A stretch of DNA of 64,000 nucleotides from Nitrospira sp. ST-bin5 (GCA_002083555.1 MSXN01000004.1:127393-191392); one strand, 5' to 3'; positions 43,387 to 52,008 are shown, counted from the stretch's first letter. Notes: generated by a model not told the origin, from the letters alone. Program-made: numbers and translations.

Positions 43387-46032
43387 ATGCTTGAAAAGCT
43401 AAGCAAGGCGTTGGGCCCGCTCCTGTTGTTTAGCCTTATTTTGTTTCTCGCGCCTGGCGGTACACAAGCCTTTGGCCTTAAGACTCATATTTGGATAGGG
43501 CAACAATTGCTGTCTGAGATTCGTGCGTCGTGTCGAGTTGATATTGAGGGTGTGCCGATCAGTATCAACCAGGACGTTTGCAATAGTATTCGCTCCCATC
43601 CTGACGCATTCCTGAGTGGGGTATTGGGCCCCGATGCCTATCCAGACGTTATTACCGGGCAGGTTACAACTCACCCAGGGATAAAAGATGATTGGCAGAC
43701 AAACGATTGGCTCGTGCACATGTATTCGGAGGCTGCTTCTGGCCCGAATCTCGCTTTTGCAGCTGGATACCTCGTACACGCAGCTAGCGATGTTTTTGCC
43801 CACACCTACGTCAACTCCTATGCTGGAGACATCTTTGTACTTTCGGAGGAGCGGAGAGTTGAGCTTCGGCATTTCCTGCTTGAGAAATACATCGACTCCA
43901 GGTTGCCAGGCTATGCCTTTTCTCCTAGTACATTGAGCCCTCCCACGGAATATCTCCGGGACAAACTGATTCACAATTCGGATGCCTCGCGCTTAGCGAA
44001 GGCGTCAGGTGTGGCGCTACATATCACGGGGATGTACGATGAATACCGGAACGTTGCAGACCTTGCTCGCGAGCTTGACCGCATTGAGGGGGAAGCGGCC
44101 AAATTCATCGCAACCTTGATCGTGGACATTACTGAGTTCAACTTGAAGCTCGTCACAGGTGAGGTTCAGTTGAAGGCGGCACGGGAGGTACTCAGTGCCA
44201 ATGAATTAAGACTCAAATTCGAACAAGAGCTCTTCGATAAGGCCAATAGGGCCTTTCAGGACGCGGCTACAGCCCTGCAGAACAACATAGACCTGATCAA
44301 TACTCTTGGTCATCAAGCAAAACTTGCCAAGGCAGCTGCAGAACAGGCTCAGAGAACCGGGAAAGACGCAATTGATCAGATGGCCTCTCTTCAAAACAAA
44401 ATCCTGGACCTCGAAAAGAGCCTTGCCGGAATTCCCGCCCAAATTACGAAGGAGGTCTGTAGAGACGAAGTTGTGGGTACTGTGTGCGGAATACTTTGTC
44501 CTTTTTGTGGAAGCGTTTGCAGGGACTCGGTTAACCGAGTTTGCCGTATCGTTACGGAAGTCAATGCAGCGTGGGAGCAGGTGAACGGCCTATTGATCAA
44601 TGCTCGAAAAGACCTTGTGAATGCACAGGCTCGTGCTGCTCAAGCTGCAGTAGATGTTTCTACGCAGCTTGCCATAGAGTCCGCGAAACTGCAGGAAAAA
44701 GCATCAGCAGAGACGCTTACCGCAGGCTTAGAGGCTGCAAAGAAAGCTGTGCAGCTTACATACGAAATCCATGAGAAGCGTCTGGGTGCCGAAAAGCAAT
44801 TAACGTTGGATGCCCGAAATAAGGTGGACGCTATTGCAGCTGAGGTTGAACGACTGCGCAAGCAGATTGTAGATGCCGAGTCCATCAAGCAAGCCCTACA
44901 GGATCTCATCGCCAACTCCGATATCCTCTCTGGACTGGCCAAGAATTGGCAAAACGGCATGGACATCGCCGGGAAAGAATTTATTTTGGCTTCGGATCGC
45001 ATCAGCAAGGGAATGTTGGAAGGGAAGGCGAATTTTGTATCTACCTACCTTGACTGGTGGCGGTGCTACGGACAGGCATACGCAGCCGTGCCTATTCAAT
45101 ATGGTCAGGCAATCTGCGCGGTCGAAAACTTTATGGACAAGATCGATGCGGAGGCCTCAAAGATCATCGACCGAGTTCTGCCGCCTCCGTTCAATAAAAT
45201 ATATGCCGATTACTTGAATATCCGTAGCAGGATCAAGCAAGAGATAAAGAATGCCGTCAATGACGTAGCACTCCATCTTGCTAAGCTTGTATCACCTGAC
45301 CCAACAACAGCCAAATTTATTGAGTTGTTGGCTCGCCCAGACAAGGCTTCGCAAAGCATGATGAACAACGAGTTCGCAACTGCAGCTGATTCTGCTAAGC
45401 CTCTCCTGGTCTTTGATCAGGTATCCACTCTTATTGATTCAGACATTGGACTACGCAATGACAAACTAGATCCCGAGAAGTTTTCCGCCATCAGGAATGC
45501 CATAGCGCTATCGAAGTTGTCGATGATGGACATACCTGCGGTCAAGGGGTTGGCATGGGTACTCGGGGCTGACCCGGAGGCGATTAGACCGTCTGCGTCA
45601 CCGGGCCGTGCATCGTTACTTTTTGACATGGTGCGTTCAATCGATGGCAATCACCAGTGGCAACCATTTGGGTTGCCCTATCCTAGTGCTAACGGCGCCA
45701 CACCACGGCCGAAGGATCCTTTGGAACGAAGGTACGGCTATGGGCCATCCCAAGAACGCTCCGGCTTCCAATTGTTCATCGATGCAAAGCTTCGCCACTC
45801 CATGTTCTTGCGGATCTTTCGAGGTCCTATGAGCCCTAGCTTAGCGAGTCAGCTGTCAGGCTATCCTTTCCGAGAGTGTACGAACTATCCCTTTGCGGTA
45901 GCATTTATGGCGGACGGGACCGGGGCTGATCATGATGATGGATGTGCCGTCACAGCTAGCCTCGCAGGTCGCACTGGTTGGGAATGGTGGCGCAGGTTTG
46001 TGAACCGGCTGTGGCTCAACCCAGAGCATTAG
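43387..46032 (+). CDS. Zinc phospholipase C-like protein with long coiled coil
   Basis: The 881-residue protein has a signal peptide (about 1-28), then a zinc-dependent phospholipase C-like region (about 30-200): KTHIWIG (His34), GVLGPDAYPD (Asp83, Asp87), WLVHMYS (His111) and GYLVHAASDVFAHTYVN (His131, Asp135, His139), the family's HxxxDxxxH-type metal set. A coiled coil rich in Ala, Glu and Lys follows (about 205-500), broken at about 354-386 by a Cys-rich patch of eight Cys. The C-terminal 350 residues are unlike any family I know. A TGAGGTG site precedes the ATG. Codon use is lower in GC than outside the island. A membrane- or lipid-active secreted protein is likely. Confidence 0.72.
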   Translation: MLEKLSKALGPLLLFSLILFLAPGGTQAFGLKTHIWIGQQLLSEIRASCRVDIEGVPISINQDVCNSIRSHPDAFLSGVLGPDAYPDVITGQVTTHPGIKDDWQTNDWLVHMYSEAASGPNLAFAAGYLVHAASDVFAHTYVNSYAGDIFVLSEERRVELRHFLLEKYIDSRLPGYAFSPSTLSPPTEYLRDKLIHNSDASRLAKASGVALHITGMYDEYRNVADLARELDRIEGEAAKFIATLIVDITEFNLKLVTGEVQLKAAREVLSANELRLKFEQELFDKANRAFQDAATALQNNIDLINTLGHQAKLAKAAAEQAQRTGKDAIDQMASLQNKILDLEKSLAGIPAQITKEVCRDEVVGTVCGILCPFCGSVCRDSVNRVCRIVTEVNAAWEQVNGLLINARKDLVNAQARAAQAAVDVSTQLAIESAKLQEKASAETLTAGLEAAKKAVQLTYEIHEKRLGAEKQLTLDARNKVDAIAAEVERLRKQIVDAESIKQALQDLIANSDILSGLAKNWQNGMDIAGKEFILASDRISKGMLEGKANFVSTYLDWWRCYGQAYAAVPIQYGQAICAVENFMDKIDAEASKIIDRVLPPPFNKIYADYLNIRSRIKQEIKNAVNDVALHLAKLVSPDPTTAKFIELLARPDKASQSMMNNEFATAADSAKPLLVFDQVSTLIDSDIGLRNDKLDPEKFSAIRNAIALSKLSMMDIPAVKGLAWVLGADPEAIRPSASPGRASLLFDMVRSIDGNHQWQPFGLPYPSANGATPRPKDPLERRYGYGPSQERSGFQLFIDAKLRHSMFLRIFRGPMSPSLASQLSGYPFRECTNYPFAVAFMADGTGADHDDGCAVTASLAGRTGWEWWRRFVNRLWLNPEH

Positions 46033-46052
46033 AGATCTCTATTGGAGGCATC

Positions 46053-46523
46053 ATGCTACTCGATCGCTTTATCATCACTGTTGCGATTGTCCTGGGGTTA
46101 ACTGGTGAAGTGTACGCGCAATTACGTCCTTGTCATTCCCCTACCGCTAGCTCAGATAATGGCGATGTGTTTTCACTGATAGCTAGTGGAACTGAGGTCC
46201 AGGTTCTCCTCGACGAGCAGGTAGTAATAGAGATGACTCATCCTATTCCGATAACAAAAGCACCAGAAGGTTGTTCAGTCCTAGTGACACGGCGATACTG
46301 TCGATCTGACAACACACCAGTTGAGAATTTCCTCGTGCTCTATCAGCGCACCAGTAACCGGAGTTCGATCGAGAGCATTACGATTGACAAAGGGTGTGTG
46401 GAAGTAAAGGTATCGCTTGGGGTTGATAAAGACAACACGGGATCCGCTCAATGCGTCGGAGGTGAGCCTTTTGTCCAGATGCGGTTGTTACTCTCAGCTT
46501 CCCAAGCTACAAAGTCATACTGA
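46053..46523 (+). CDS. Small exported protein, partner of the phospholipase-like gene
   Basis: The 156-residue protein has a signal peptide (about 1-20, ending VYAQ) and a beta-rich mature part with six Cys, for example in CSVLVTRRYC and KGCVEV, likely forming disulfides. I recognise no family. Its ATG follows TTGGAGG, 20 nt after the phospholipase-like stop, so the two are co-transcribed. It could be an immunity protein, chaperone or subunit for its neighbour; this is speculation from position only. Codon use has low GC like the rest of the island. Confidence 0.6.
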   Translation: MLLDRFIITVAIVLGLTGEVYAQLRPCHSPTASSDNGDVFSLIASGTEVQVLLDEQVVIEMTHPIPITKAPEGCSVLVTRRYCRSDNTPVENFLVLYQRTSNRSSIESITIDKGCVEVKVSLGVDKDNTGSAQCVGGEPFVQMRLLLSASQATKSY

Positions 46524-47144
46524 ATCTTTGAGTGTTGGGGCTTAAGCCAGGGAAGCTCCTGATCTCTCCCCTTGGCAAGGACGTGCAACAACCGGTCACA
46601 GGTTGCCCGCTCTGGAGCTAACTGGCCATTACCATTGCGCCACTATGCTTCCAGTGGGATTAGTAAAGCCTGGGAAACTCAGTTCCAGCACCGTTCGTCG
46701 GCCTACACGACGGATTGGGCTTCGTTGCCGATCGTGACGGCCTAGCGTAGAAATACAACTAATTCCCCTTTTAGCCCTTGCAACTCCCTTCGGCACCCTG
46801 CGAAGCCCTTATGTCCTTCTCGATTCGTACCTACCATCAACTTTCTGTGCAATGCGCTGTGACGAACAACCCTGGTATATGCGTCACACGACCGCTTTCG
46901 ATCCAAAGCAGACGTACAAGACTGACCACTATCAGAGGGGAGGCTTCCGCCGATCCGCATAAGAACCAGTGCTAAATGGTCCCACTATCGCAACTGATTG
47001 TAACAGCAATGAGCATAGCGTATTATTCGCGAACAGTAGTGGCGTGTTATGCATTAGAAATGGTCGGATCCAGCTCTTAGGCGGATCGGCATAAACATTT
47101 TTAGTGGCATTAAAGCAGTTCATCTACAACCACAGGGGAATAAC
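46524..47144. other. Intergenic region with a MITE-like element
   Basis: About 620 bp without a gene. The right part carries a 142-bp element with inverted repeat ends (46949-47090, listed separately). The left part (46524-46948) shows short frames only and may be decayed sequence. AGGGGAA at 47130-47138 is the ribosome site of the next gene. Confidence 0.4.
46949..47090. mobile_element. 142-bp element with 21-bp imperfect inverted ends
   Basis: The left end reads GCCGATCCGCATAAGAACCAG (listed here by its first 10 bases GCCGATCCGC at 46949-46958), and the reverse complement of the right end is GCCGATCCGC-C-TAAGAGCTGG. The two match at 17 of 21 positions, the first 10 perfectly. There is no frame inside, so this is a MITE-like, non-autonomous element or relic in the low-GC island. 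I could not find a related transposase in the window. Confidence 0.5.
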
Positions 47145-48209
47145 ATGAATTGCAAAGCAATAAGAAGTTTGGCCCTGATGCTGCTATCGGCGTTGGCTCT
47201 AGTAAATGCTCAGCCCGCGAATGCCGGTGGACTTCTCGGAGATATTGTCGAAGGTGTTTGTGGGAACTGTGGTGCGGGCAGAGATCTTGATGACGCGCAC
47301 AGGCGGGTGAAAGAAGCAATTCCGCCCTACAAGGCTCTAGAAGAGGGTGCCAGTAAGGTCGTAAACGAAACGTTGGTTCAATCCACAGCCCCACTATTAC
47401 AGGAATTGATCGCGCGTTCACGGGACGAAGCCCTAAATGCCGGCGTCGCACCAATCCCTCAGGAGATAAGAAGAAACTTACAAGGCTTTATTCCTGACAG
47501 CGTTCTCAATGTGGCTCGGTACCGCGTTCGAGGTGGAGGTGACCTGTCCCTACAAGTCAACTCTATACGGTATGGAGAGGCCAGTGCGATTACGCTTGAT
47601 TATGTCATCGTGTTTAAGGGACAGAACGACGCACTTTACAACCCGACTCTTTGGGCGCACGAACTCACCCATGTTCGACAGTATCAGGAGTGGGGTTTAA
47701 AAGACTTTTCTATCCGCTACGTCCGCAGCTATAGCAGTGTGGAAGCTCCGGCCTATGAAGCGGAAACTCGCTACCTCGCGTGGGTCGGCGTCCAGAACTC
47801 CCAGCAGTGGGCCTCGTCGAGTAGCGACATCTCTTCTAGCTTGCTAAACCATCCAGCTTCAGCATTTTCCTTCAATGGCAACTCAAATGTATGTGGAACT
47901 GCAGTAACAGCTTGCCAATTAAACGGCTCAGCACCGGTCGGTACTCCTTGCTGGTGTAATACTCCCCTTGGGGCTGCCACTGGCTCACTCATTCCTACGT
48001 CTTCCACGTCCGCTCAGCAGGGTCTGTTCCCACCGCCCATGCCAGCCGGCCTTCCATCTGGTTTCGGCATGCAGGTTTGTGGTTGCTGGGGCCCCAATCC
48101 TGCGCCCACTGCTCCTGAGTCGCGCTGTGCTAGTGGAGGAGTACGAATCAACGTATGCCCAGGCTTTTGCGCGCCTGGACATCCGCTCTATGCATATGTA
48201 TGCCAATAA
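47145..48209 (+). CDS. Exported HExxH zinc-protease-like protein (DUF4157-like)
   Basis: The 354-residue protein has a signal peptide (about 1-27) and a metal motif HELTH at residues 172-176 within TLWAHELTHVRQYQEWG, the pattern of DUF4157/eCIS-associated peptidases. EAPAYEAETRY at about 200-210 offers the third metal ligand. A disordered Ser/Ala/Pro-rich stretch precedes a Cys-rich C-terminus (about 245-354, with CGCWG and CPGFCAPG) that may be a disulfide-bonded binding module. It starts after AGGGGAA. Codon use has low GC. DUF4157 proteins often accompany toxins or contractile injection systems, but no such genes are nearby. Confidence 0.75.
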   Translation: MNCKAIRSLALMLLSALALVNAQPANAGGLLGDIVEGVCGNCGAGRDLDDAHRRVKEAIPPYKALEEGASKVVNETLVQSTAPLLQELIARSRDEALNAGVAPIPQEIRRNLQGFIPDSVLNVARYRVRGGGDLSLQVNSIRYGEASAITLDYVIVFKGQNDALYNPTLWAHELTHVRQYQEWGLKDFSIRYVRSYSSVEAPAYEAETRYLAWVGVQNSQQWASSSSDISSSLLNHPASAFSFNGNSNVCGTAVTACQLNGSAPVGTPCWCNTPLGAATGSLIPTSSTSAQQGLFPPPMPAGLPSGFGMQVCGCWGPNPAPTAPESRCASGGVRINVCPGFCAPGHPLYAYVCQ

Positions 48210-48282
48210 TCTTGTCAGGCAACGTAAAGATCCTTTTCCACAGAATTCTGGTTTTGTTAGATTGTACTCGAGAGAAGACATA

Positions 48283-49065
48283 GTGGACTCGAATCTATAC
48301 AAGTTTATCCGTGTCTGTTTTATGTCCTTGATGGCAATGGTTCTAACACTGCCCAGCCTTGGTATTCTTGCTGGTGCGGAAGAACTTCCTCCTACTGACC
48401 CTGCCTGGGTAAATGAGGTAGAAGCCGTTGTCCGCAAATATCTGCAAACGCATCCTGAAGTGATTGTTGAGTCATTAAGAGAATTGGAAGAAAGAAGGCA
48501 GCAAGCAGAAGTTTTGCGCAGCCAAAAGCTGATCGATTCACGAACAAATGAACTACTGAATGACCCAGCCTCCCCAGCTAGTGGAAATCTAAATGGAAAT
48601 GTGGCAGTAGTTCAATTCTTTGACTATCGTTGCGGGTTCTGCAAACAAGTTGCAGATGCTGTTTCACAACTTCAGCGAGATGATGAAAACGTTCGAGTGA
48701 TCTATAAAGATTTTCCCATTCTTGGCGAGCCGTCCATTCAAGCAGCCAAGGCTGCACTTGCTGCCAGGAAACAAGGCAAGCACCTAGTCTTTCATGAGGC
48801 GTTAATGCGCTCTGAACATGAACTTACAAAGGACAGCTTGTTGTCGATTGCCAGTCAGGTTGGATTGGATGCAGGCCAACTTGAAAAAGAAATGCAGTCT
48901 CCTGAACTGCAATCGATTCTAGATCGCAATCGCATTTTGGGAAATGAGTTAGGCATAACAGGAACTCCCGGATTTATTATCGGCACTAACCTAAAGCTTG
49001 GAGCAGTCGATCTCTATGAGCTAAAAGCACAAGTTCTTCGAGCTAGAGGCCAATACAGAGAATGA
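48283..49065 (+). CDS. DsbA-family thiol oxidoreductase
   Basis: The 260-residue protein has a signal segment (about 8-31), a helical N-terminal extension (DPAWVNEVEAVVRKYLQTHPEVIVESL) as in DsbA/ScsC-like enzymes, and a thioredoxin fold with the active site CGFC at 117-120 and the cis-Pro loop TGTPGFI. It would form or shuffle disulfides in exported proteins. The start is uncertain: GTG 48283 with GAGAAG before it is chosen; the frame stays open far upstream and an ATG at 48322 would also leave the signal segment. It follows two Cys-rich exported proteins, its likely clients. Confidence 0.82.
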   Translation: MDSNLYKFIRVCFMSLMAMVLTLPSLGILAGAEELPPTDPAWVNEVEAVVRKYLQTHPEVIVESLRELEERRQQAEVLRSQKLIDSRTNELLNDPASPASGNLNGNVAVVQFFDYRCGFCKQVADAVSQLQRDDENVRVIYKDFPILGEPSIQAAKAALAARKQGKHLVFHEALMRSEHELTKDSLLSIASQVGLDAGQLEKEMQSPELQSILDRNRILGNELGITGTPGFIIGTNLKLGAVDLYELKAQVLRARGQYRE

Positions 49066-49111
49066 GCGGGATCAAAAACCGTTTCTTTATTGAGTGACCA
49101 CATGAATCCAT

Positions 49112-49374
49112 GGGGTCAGGCATGAGTATTGACTTACTGGATCGTACTCCATAGCCTCCCCACCATGGCTCGCAAGCCGCGCATCGATTTTCCAGGCGCC
49201 TCTATCATGTGATCGTCCGTGGCAACCAGCGGGCGGCGGTTGCACCGCGATCCGTCCATGATCAGCCGTCTGGCCGCTGCCTATGCAGCCTCCCCCGCTA
49301 TGAAGATTGAAGCGCAGATCCACCGGTCCATCCAGCCGTAATATTCCTCATAAGTCCATACTCATGCCTGCCCC
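49112..49374. mobile_element. Decayed REP-associated tyrosine transposase element
   Basis: The ends GGGGTCAGGCATGAGTATTG (starts 49112) and the reverse complement GGGGCAGGCATGAGTATGG (ends 49374) form an inverted repeat. Inside, 49165 onward codes for MARKPRIDFPGA, then with one base lost LYHVIVRGNQR, the N-terminus of RAYT (IS200/Y1) transposases. Near 49245-49340 is a C-terminal end (SMISRLAAAYAASPAMK...IHRSIQP). The catalytic middle is gone, so it is a relic. Confidence 0.75.
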
Positions 49375-49497
49375 TGATAGCTTATGCAGGACATTCCTCC
49401 CATTACGTCAAAGAAACAACCTTGCATTTTAAGAAAGGATTGCTATCATACGTGACGATTGCCCCATCTTCGCACCGATCACCGAGGAGACCCCTTG

Positions 49498-50160
49498 ATG
49501 ACAACCAACACTTTCAGTCGATATGTCGCGGGCTTCATCTTATTGTCGATTGCGCTAGGTGGGTGCGCTGCATTTCGGGACGACAAGCGAACGGCCATCA
49601 CATCATGGCCGCTTCCAAATACCGCAAAGAAGCAATCGATCAATATAGTCCTGAACGGGAAAGCATGGATCAACGAGAAAGAGATTCCAGCAGACAAGGT
49701 ACAGTCCAATCAATTAGGCCCTTGGCGAATGCAGGCAAACCAGGCCTATATGGAATCGGGCTTATTCTCAGAAGTACGGCTTGCATCAGAGGAACCGGCT
49801 GATCTTCAAGCCGACATCACCATCGAACAGCGGGCAGAGTTCAGTGAGACTCTCTCCTTCATATTGGGCCTCACCTTCGGCTTGTCTTCCCTAATTATTC
49901 CGCAAAAGGGTACAGACACTTTTATCGTCACCGCATCCTTCAAAGACAAAGCCGGTCATGTCCTCGCGGCATCGAAGCAGACCGAAACGGTCGCCACATG
50001 GACGCAGTTGTTTTTCGTATTTGCCATGCCATTCCGCGATGGCCCGGATACCACGGCAACAGCAGCGCTTTACGATTTACATCGAGCGCTCCTACAGGAC
50101 TTCCATCAAAAGCATCTCCGGGCCGGATCGGCTCGTATCGATCAGGTTGCAACGCGATAA
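49498..50160 (+). CDS. Lipoprotein of unknown function
   Basis: The 220-residue protein has a signal sequence with lipobox LGGC (Cys at about 23) and a mature domain of about 190 residues with alternating strands (KQSINIVLNGKAWINEKE, ADLQADITIEQRAEF, TFIVTASFKDKAGHVLA) and a Phe-rich hydrophobic segment (FILGLTFGLSSLIIP), possibly for membrane insertion. The start follows GAGGAG. I recognise no family, though the pattern resembles other outer-membrane lipoproteins of GNA1162 or CsgG type only vaguely. It is a single-gene unit at the right side of the RAYT relic. Confidence 0.62.
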   Translation: MTTNTFSRYVAGFILLSIALGGCAAFRDDKRTAITSWPLPNTAKKQSINIVLNGKAWINEKEIPADKVQSNQLGPWRMQANQAYMESGLFSEVRLASEEPADLQADITIEQRAEFSETLSFILGLTFGLSSLIIPQKGTDTFIVTASFKDKAGHVLAASKQTETVATWTQLFFVFAMPFRDGPDTTATAALYDLHRALLQDFHQKHLRAGSARIDQVATR

Positions 50161-50251
50161 TGGTCGAACAAATGGGCCGGGAGTCATTGTTTAACTGCAC
50201 GACTCGAGGCAATCCAAGGCCTCCCCGTTTCGCGGTGCACGACGGCCAGGC

Positions 50252-50356
50252 TTACACGGCCCGGTGGGTGTTGGGCCCAAGCTCCAGCGTAATCGCGAGT
50301 CGCCCTCCGCAGGCTAGGACAATTCTCTGTAACGTGCGGAGTTCATAGCGGTTGCT
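50252..50356 (-). pseudogene. Fragment of an XRE-family antitoxin
   Basis: On the minus strand, 50356 to 50252 reads SNRYELRTLQRIVLACGG, RLAITLELG and then a stop. The ELRTLQRIVLACGGRLAITLEL piece is typical of the C-terminus of HTH antitoxins (L-x2-L-x-R-I-x2-A-x-GG-x-L). A stop codon TAG lies just before it and no HTH part is found upstream. It is a relic 200 bp from the intact HigBA pair. Confidence 0.45.
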
Positions 50357-50553
50357 CTAACTTTCATGTTTCACTCTCCCCTCACAAAGGGGTCTGGAGA
50401 CTTACTAAAATCAGTGGGGCCACGTCTTGCCTTGCGAATTCAAGGAATAGTCGAGCGGTCCCACGGCTCACTTCAACGGACCGGTCCACACAAACCTGAC
50501 CAACAGAGGCCCCACCTGTGGAATGAGACGGCACCAGCGCACACAGACGCTCC

Positions 50554-50862
50554 TTACGCACTCACCGCATCGGCCACAAACATCTTCACTTTGATTTTCT
50601 TCGCCCGTTCCTTTACCTGAGCCGCATCATACTGAAACTGGAGCCGCATCCATCCCTCCGGCGTGCCGCCAAACGCCTTCGCCAGGCGGATCGCCATGTC
50701 CCACGACAGGGCTGCGCTCTCATTCACCAGATGACTCAGCGCCGATCGCGATACGCCAAGAATTTTCGCCCCTTCCGTCACACTCAACCCATGCGGCTCC
50801 AGACAATCGACCCATACCGACAACCCAGGATGCGGCGGATTCTTCATTTTCAACGCTTTCAT
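50554..50862 (-). CDS. higA: HigA-type antitoxin
   Basis: The 102-residue protein is an HTH_3 antitoxin: NPPHPGLSVWVDCLEPHGLSVTEGAKILGVSRSALSHLVNE, a helix-turn-helix in the HigA/VapI style, then LSWDMAIRLAKAFGGTPEGWM. It represses the higBA operon and binds the HigB toxin. The ATG at 50862 follows AAGGGA; a TTG at 50880 would overlap higB. It lies 14 nt behind higB on the minus strand. The toxin-first order is typical of higBA. Confidence 0.88.
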   Translation of the reverse strand: MKALKMKNPPHPGLSVWVDCLEPHGLSVTEGAKILGVSRSALSHLVNESAALSWDMAIRLAKAFGGTPEGWMRLQFQYDAAQVKERAKKIKVKMFVADAVSA

Positions 50863-50876
50863 CGCCTGTCCCTTGT

Positions 50877-51155
50877 TCAATGGTAGTCCTCTAAATTCAC
50901 GTCCAATCCATACCCATCTTCATACCGAAACGTAATGCGCCAGTTGGCTCGCACCGTGACCCCCCACTCCCCTTTCCGGTTTCCTTTTAACGGATGCAGC
51001 CTGTAGGAATGGACGTTCATATCTTCAATCGTCTCCGCCTGATGGAGCCGCGCGAGAATGACTCTGATCCGATCCACCATGTCCGGCGGGAGCTTCCGGG
51101 GATCATCTTCCTCGAAAAACCGTTTCAGCCCTCGATGCTTAAAACTCGCGATCAT
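50877..51155 (-). CDS. higB: HigB-type mRNA interferase toxin
   Basis: The 92-residue RelE/HigB toxin starts MIASFKHRGLKRFFEEDDPRKLP and contains HSYRLHPLKGNRKGEWGVTVRANWRITFRYEDG, where the conserved Arg and His residues act on ribosome-bound mRNA, ending DVNLEDYH. It is of normal length and appears intact. A strong sigma-70 promoter ends only 6 nt before the ATG, so the message may be leaderless. The antitoxin follows. Confidence 0.92.
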   Translation of the reverse strand: MIASFKHRGLKRFFEEDDPRKLPPDMVDRIRVILARLHQAETIEDMNVHSYRLHPLKGNRKGEWGVTVRANWRITFRYEDGYGLDVNLEDYH

Positions 51156-51161
51156 GCGTTG

Positions 51162-51190
51162 ACTGTAGCGCGCAGCGCTTCACCAGTCAA
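51162..51190 (-). promoter_or_regulatory. higBA promoter inside inverted repeats
   Basis: On the minus strand, TTGACT (51185-51190) and TACAGT (51162-51167) are 17 bp apart. The -10 box ends 6 nt before the higB ATG (51155), so the transcript would start at or near the start codon. GTTGACTG (51158-51165) and CAGTCAAC (51184-51191) form an inverted repeat over both boxes, with AGCGC-GCA-GCGCT (51167-51179) between, a likely HigA operator. Confidence 0.65.
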
Positions 51191-51450
51191 CCGGATTCTC
51201 CATACACAGAATCTCAAATCTTGTCCTGCCGTGAAGCAGTCAAAGCAACGCGGCCGGGAGCCATTTCCTGATTACCCGGCTCCCCGTTCATTTTCCGTAC
51301 ACCCACCACGCCGTCACCACAATGACCCGGCCGAAATATCCCTGTTAGCCTCCCGCATATTCCAGAAAATCACCTACTCAATCCTCTCAAGATCCCATCC
51401 TGACCAGCCGACAAGACCATTGTCGTACCACTACTTCATCAGGAGGAATC

Positions 51451-51822
51451 ATGTCGAATATCCTAGAGCAGATCGACAAAGCTATCGGCGCGCATGGAGC
51501 GTGGAAAGTGAAACTGAAGCAGAACATCGACGGGACACTGACCCTCATTCCGGCGGAAGTCAGCGTCGATAACCGGTGTGAGTTCGGGAAATGGCTCTAC
51601 AGCCTGACCGGCGCGCAAACGTCAGATCCGCACTACAAAGAAGTGCTCGCTTTGCATAAGGCCTTTCACAATGCGGCAGGCGATGTCGTGATGAAGGTGA
51701 TGAAAGGCGACAAGGCCGGCGCAGAGGCCTCGATCGGTCTGAACGGCGCCTATGCCTCCGCCTCATCCAAACTCACCGCAAAGATGATGGAATGGAAACG
51801 TGCCTCCGCGAAGGCCGCCTGA
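51451..51822 (+). CDS. Stand-alone CZB zinc-sensor domain protein
   Basis: The 123-residue protein is one CZB (chemoreceptor zinc-binding) domain without any receptor or cyclase attached. The expected ligands are visible: His14 in GAHGAWKVKL, the Cys in DNRCEFGKWLY at about 44, and two His in LHKAFHNAAGDV at about 68-72. CZB domains bind zinc with very high affinity and sense cytosolic zinc or hypochlorite through the Cys. The start follows CAGGAGG. A terminator-like hairpin lies 10 nt after its stop. Confidence 0.87.
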   Translation: MSNILEQIDKAIGAHGAWKVKLKQNIDGTLTLIPAEVSVDNRCEFGKWLYSLTGAQTSDPHYKEVLALHKAFHNAAGDVVMKVMKGDKAGAEASIGLNGAYASASSKLTAKMMEWKRASAKAA

Positions 51823-51831
51823 TTTCTCGCT

Positions 51832-51867
51832 CTGGAGAAATTCCCTTACTCTAGGGAATTTCTCCAG
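51832..51867 (+). terminator. 14-bp perfect hairpin after the CZB gene
   Basis: CTGGAGAAATTCCC (51832-51845) pairs perfectly with GGGAATTTCTCCAG (51854-51867) across an 8-nt loop. It sits just after the CZB stop codon and separates it from the receiver and RND genes. There is no long T-run, but the stem is very stable. Confidence 0.7.
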
Positions 51868-52008
51868 AACTACTCCTCGTTCAAGCATAGATCATGGTTC
51901 GCTAATCAAATGAGCTTATCTGTATAACTGCCTGCTTTCACAGACATTTCACACCTTCATCACATCTCGATTTCATCCGGCACAGTCCCTGCGATACCGC
52001 TCCTTATA

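Noticed and set aside
43140..43394. 84-codon frame before the phospholipase-like gene
   Set aside because: GAGG precedes it and it overlaps the next start, but the protein has no motif and a poor Arg/Gly/Pro-rich end; not enough to call a gene.
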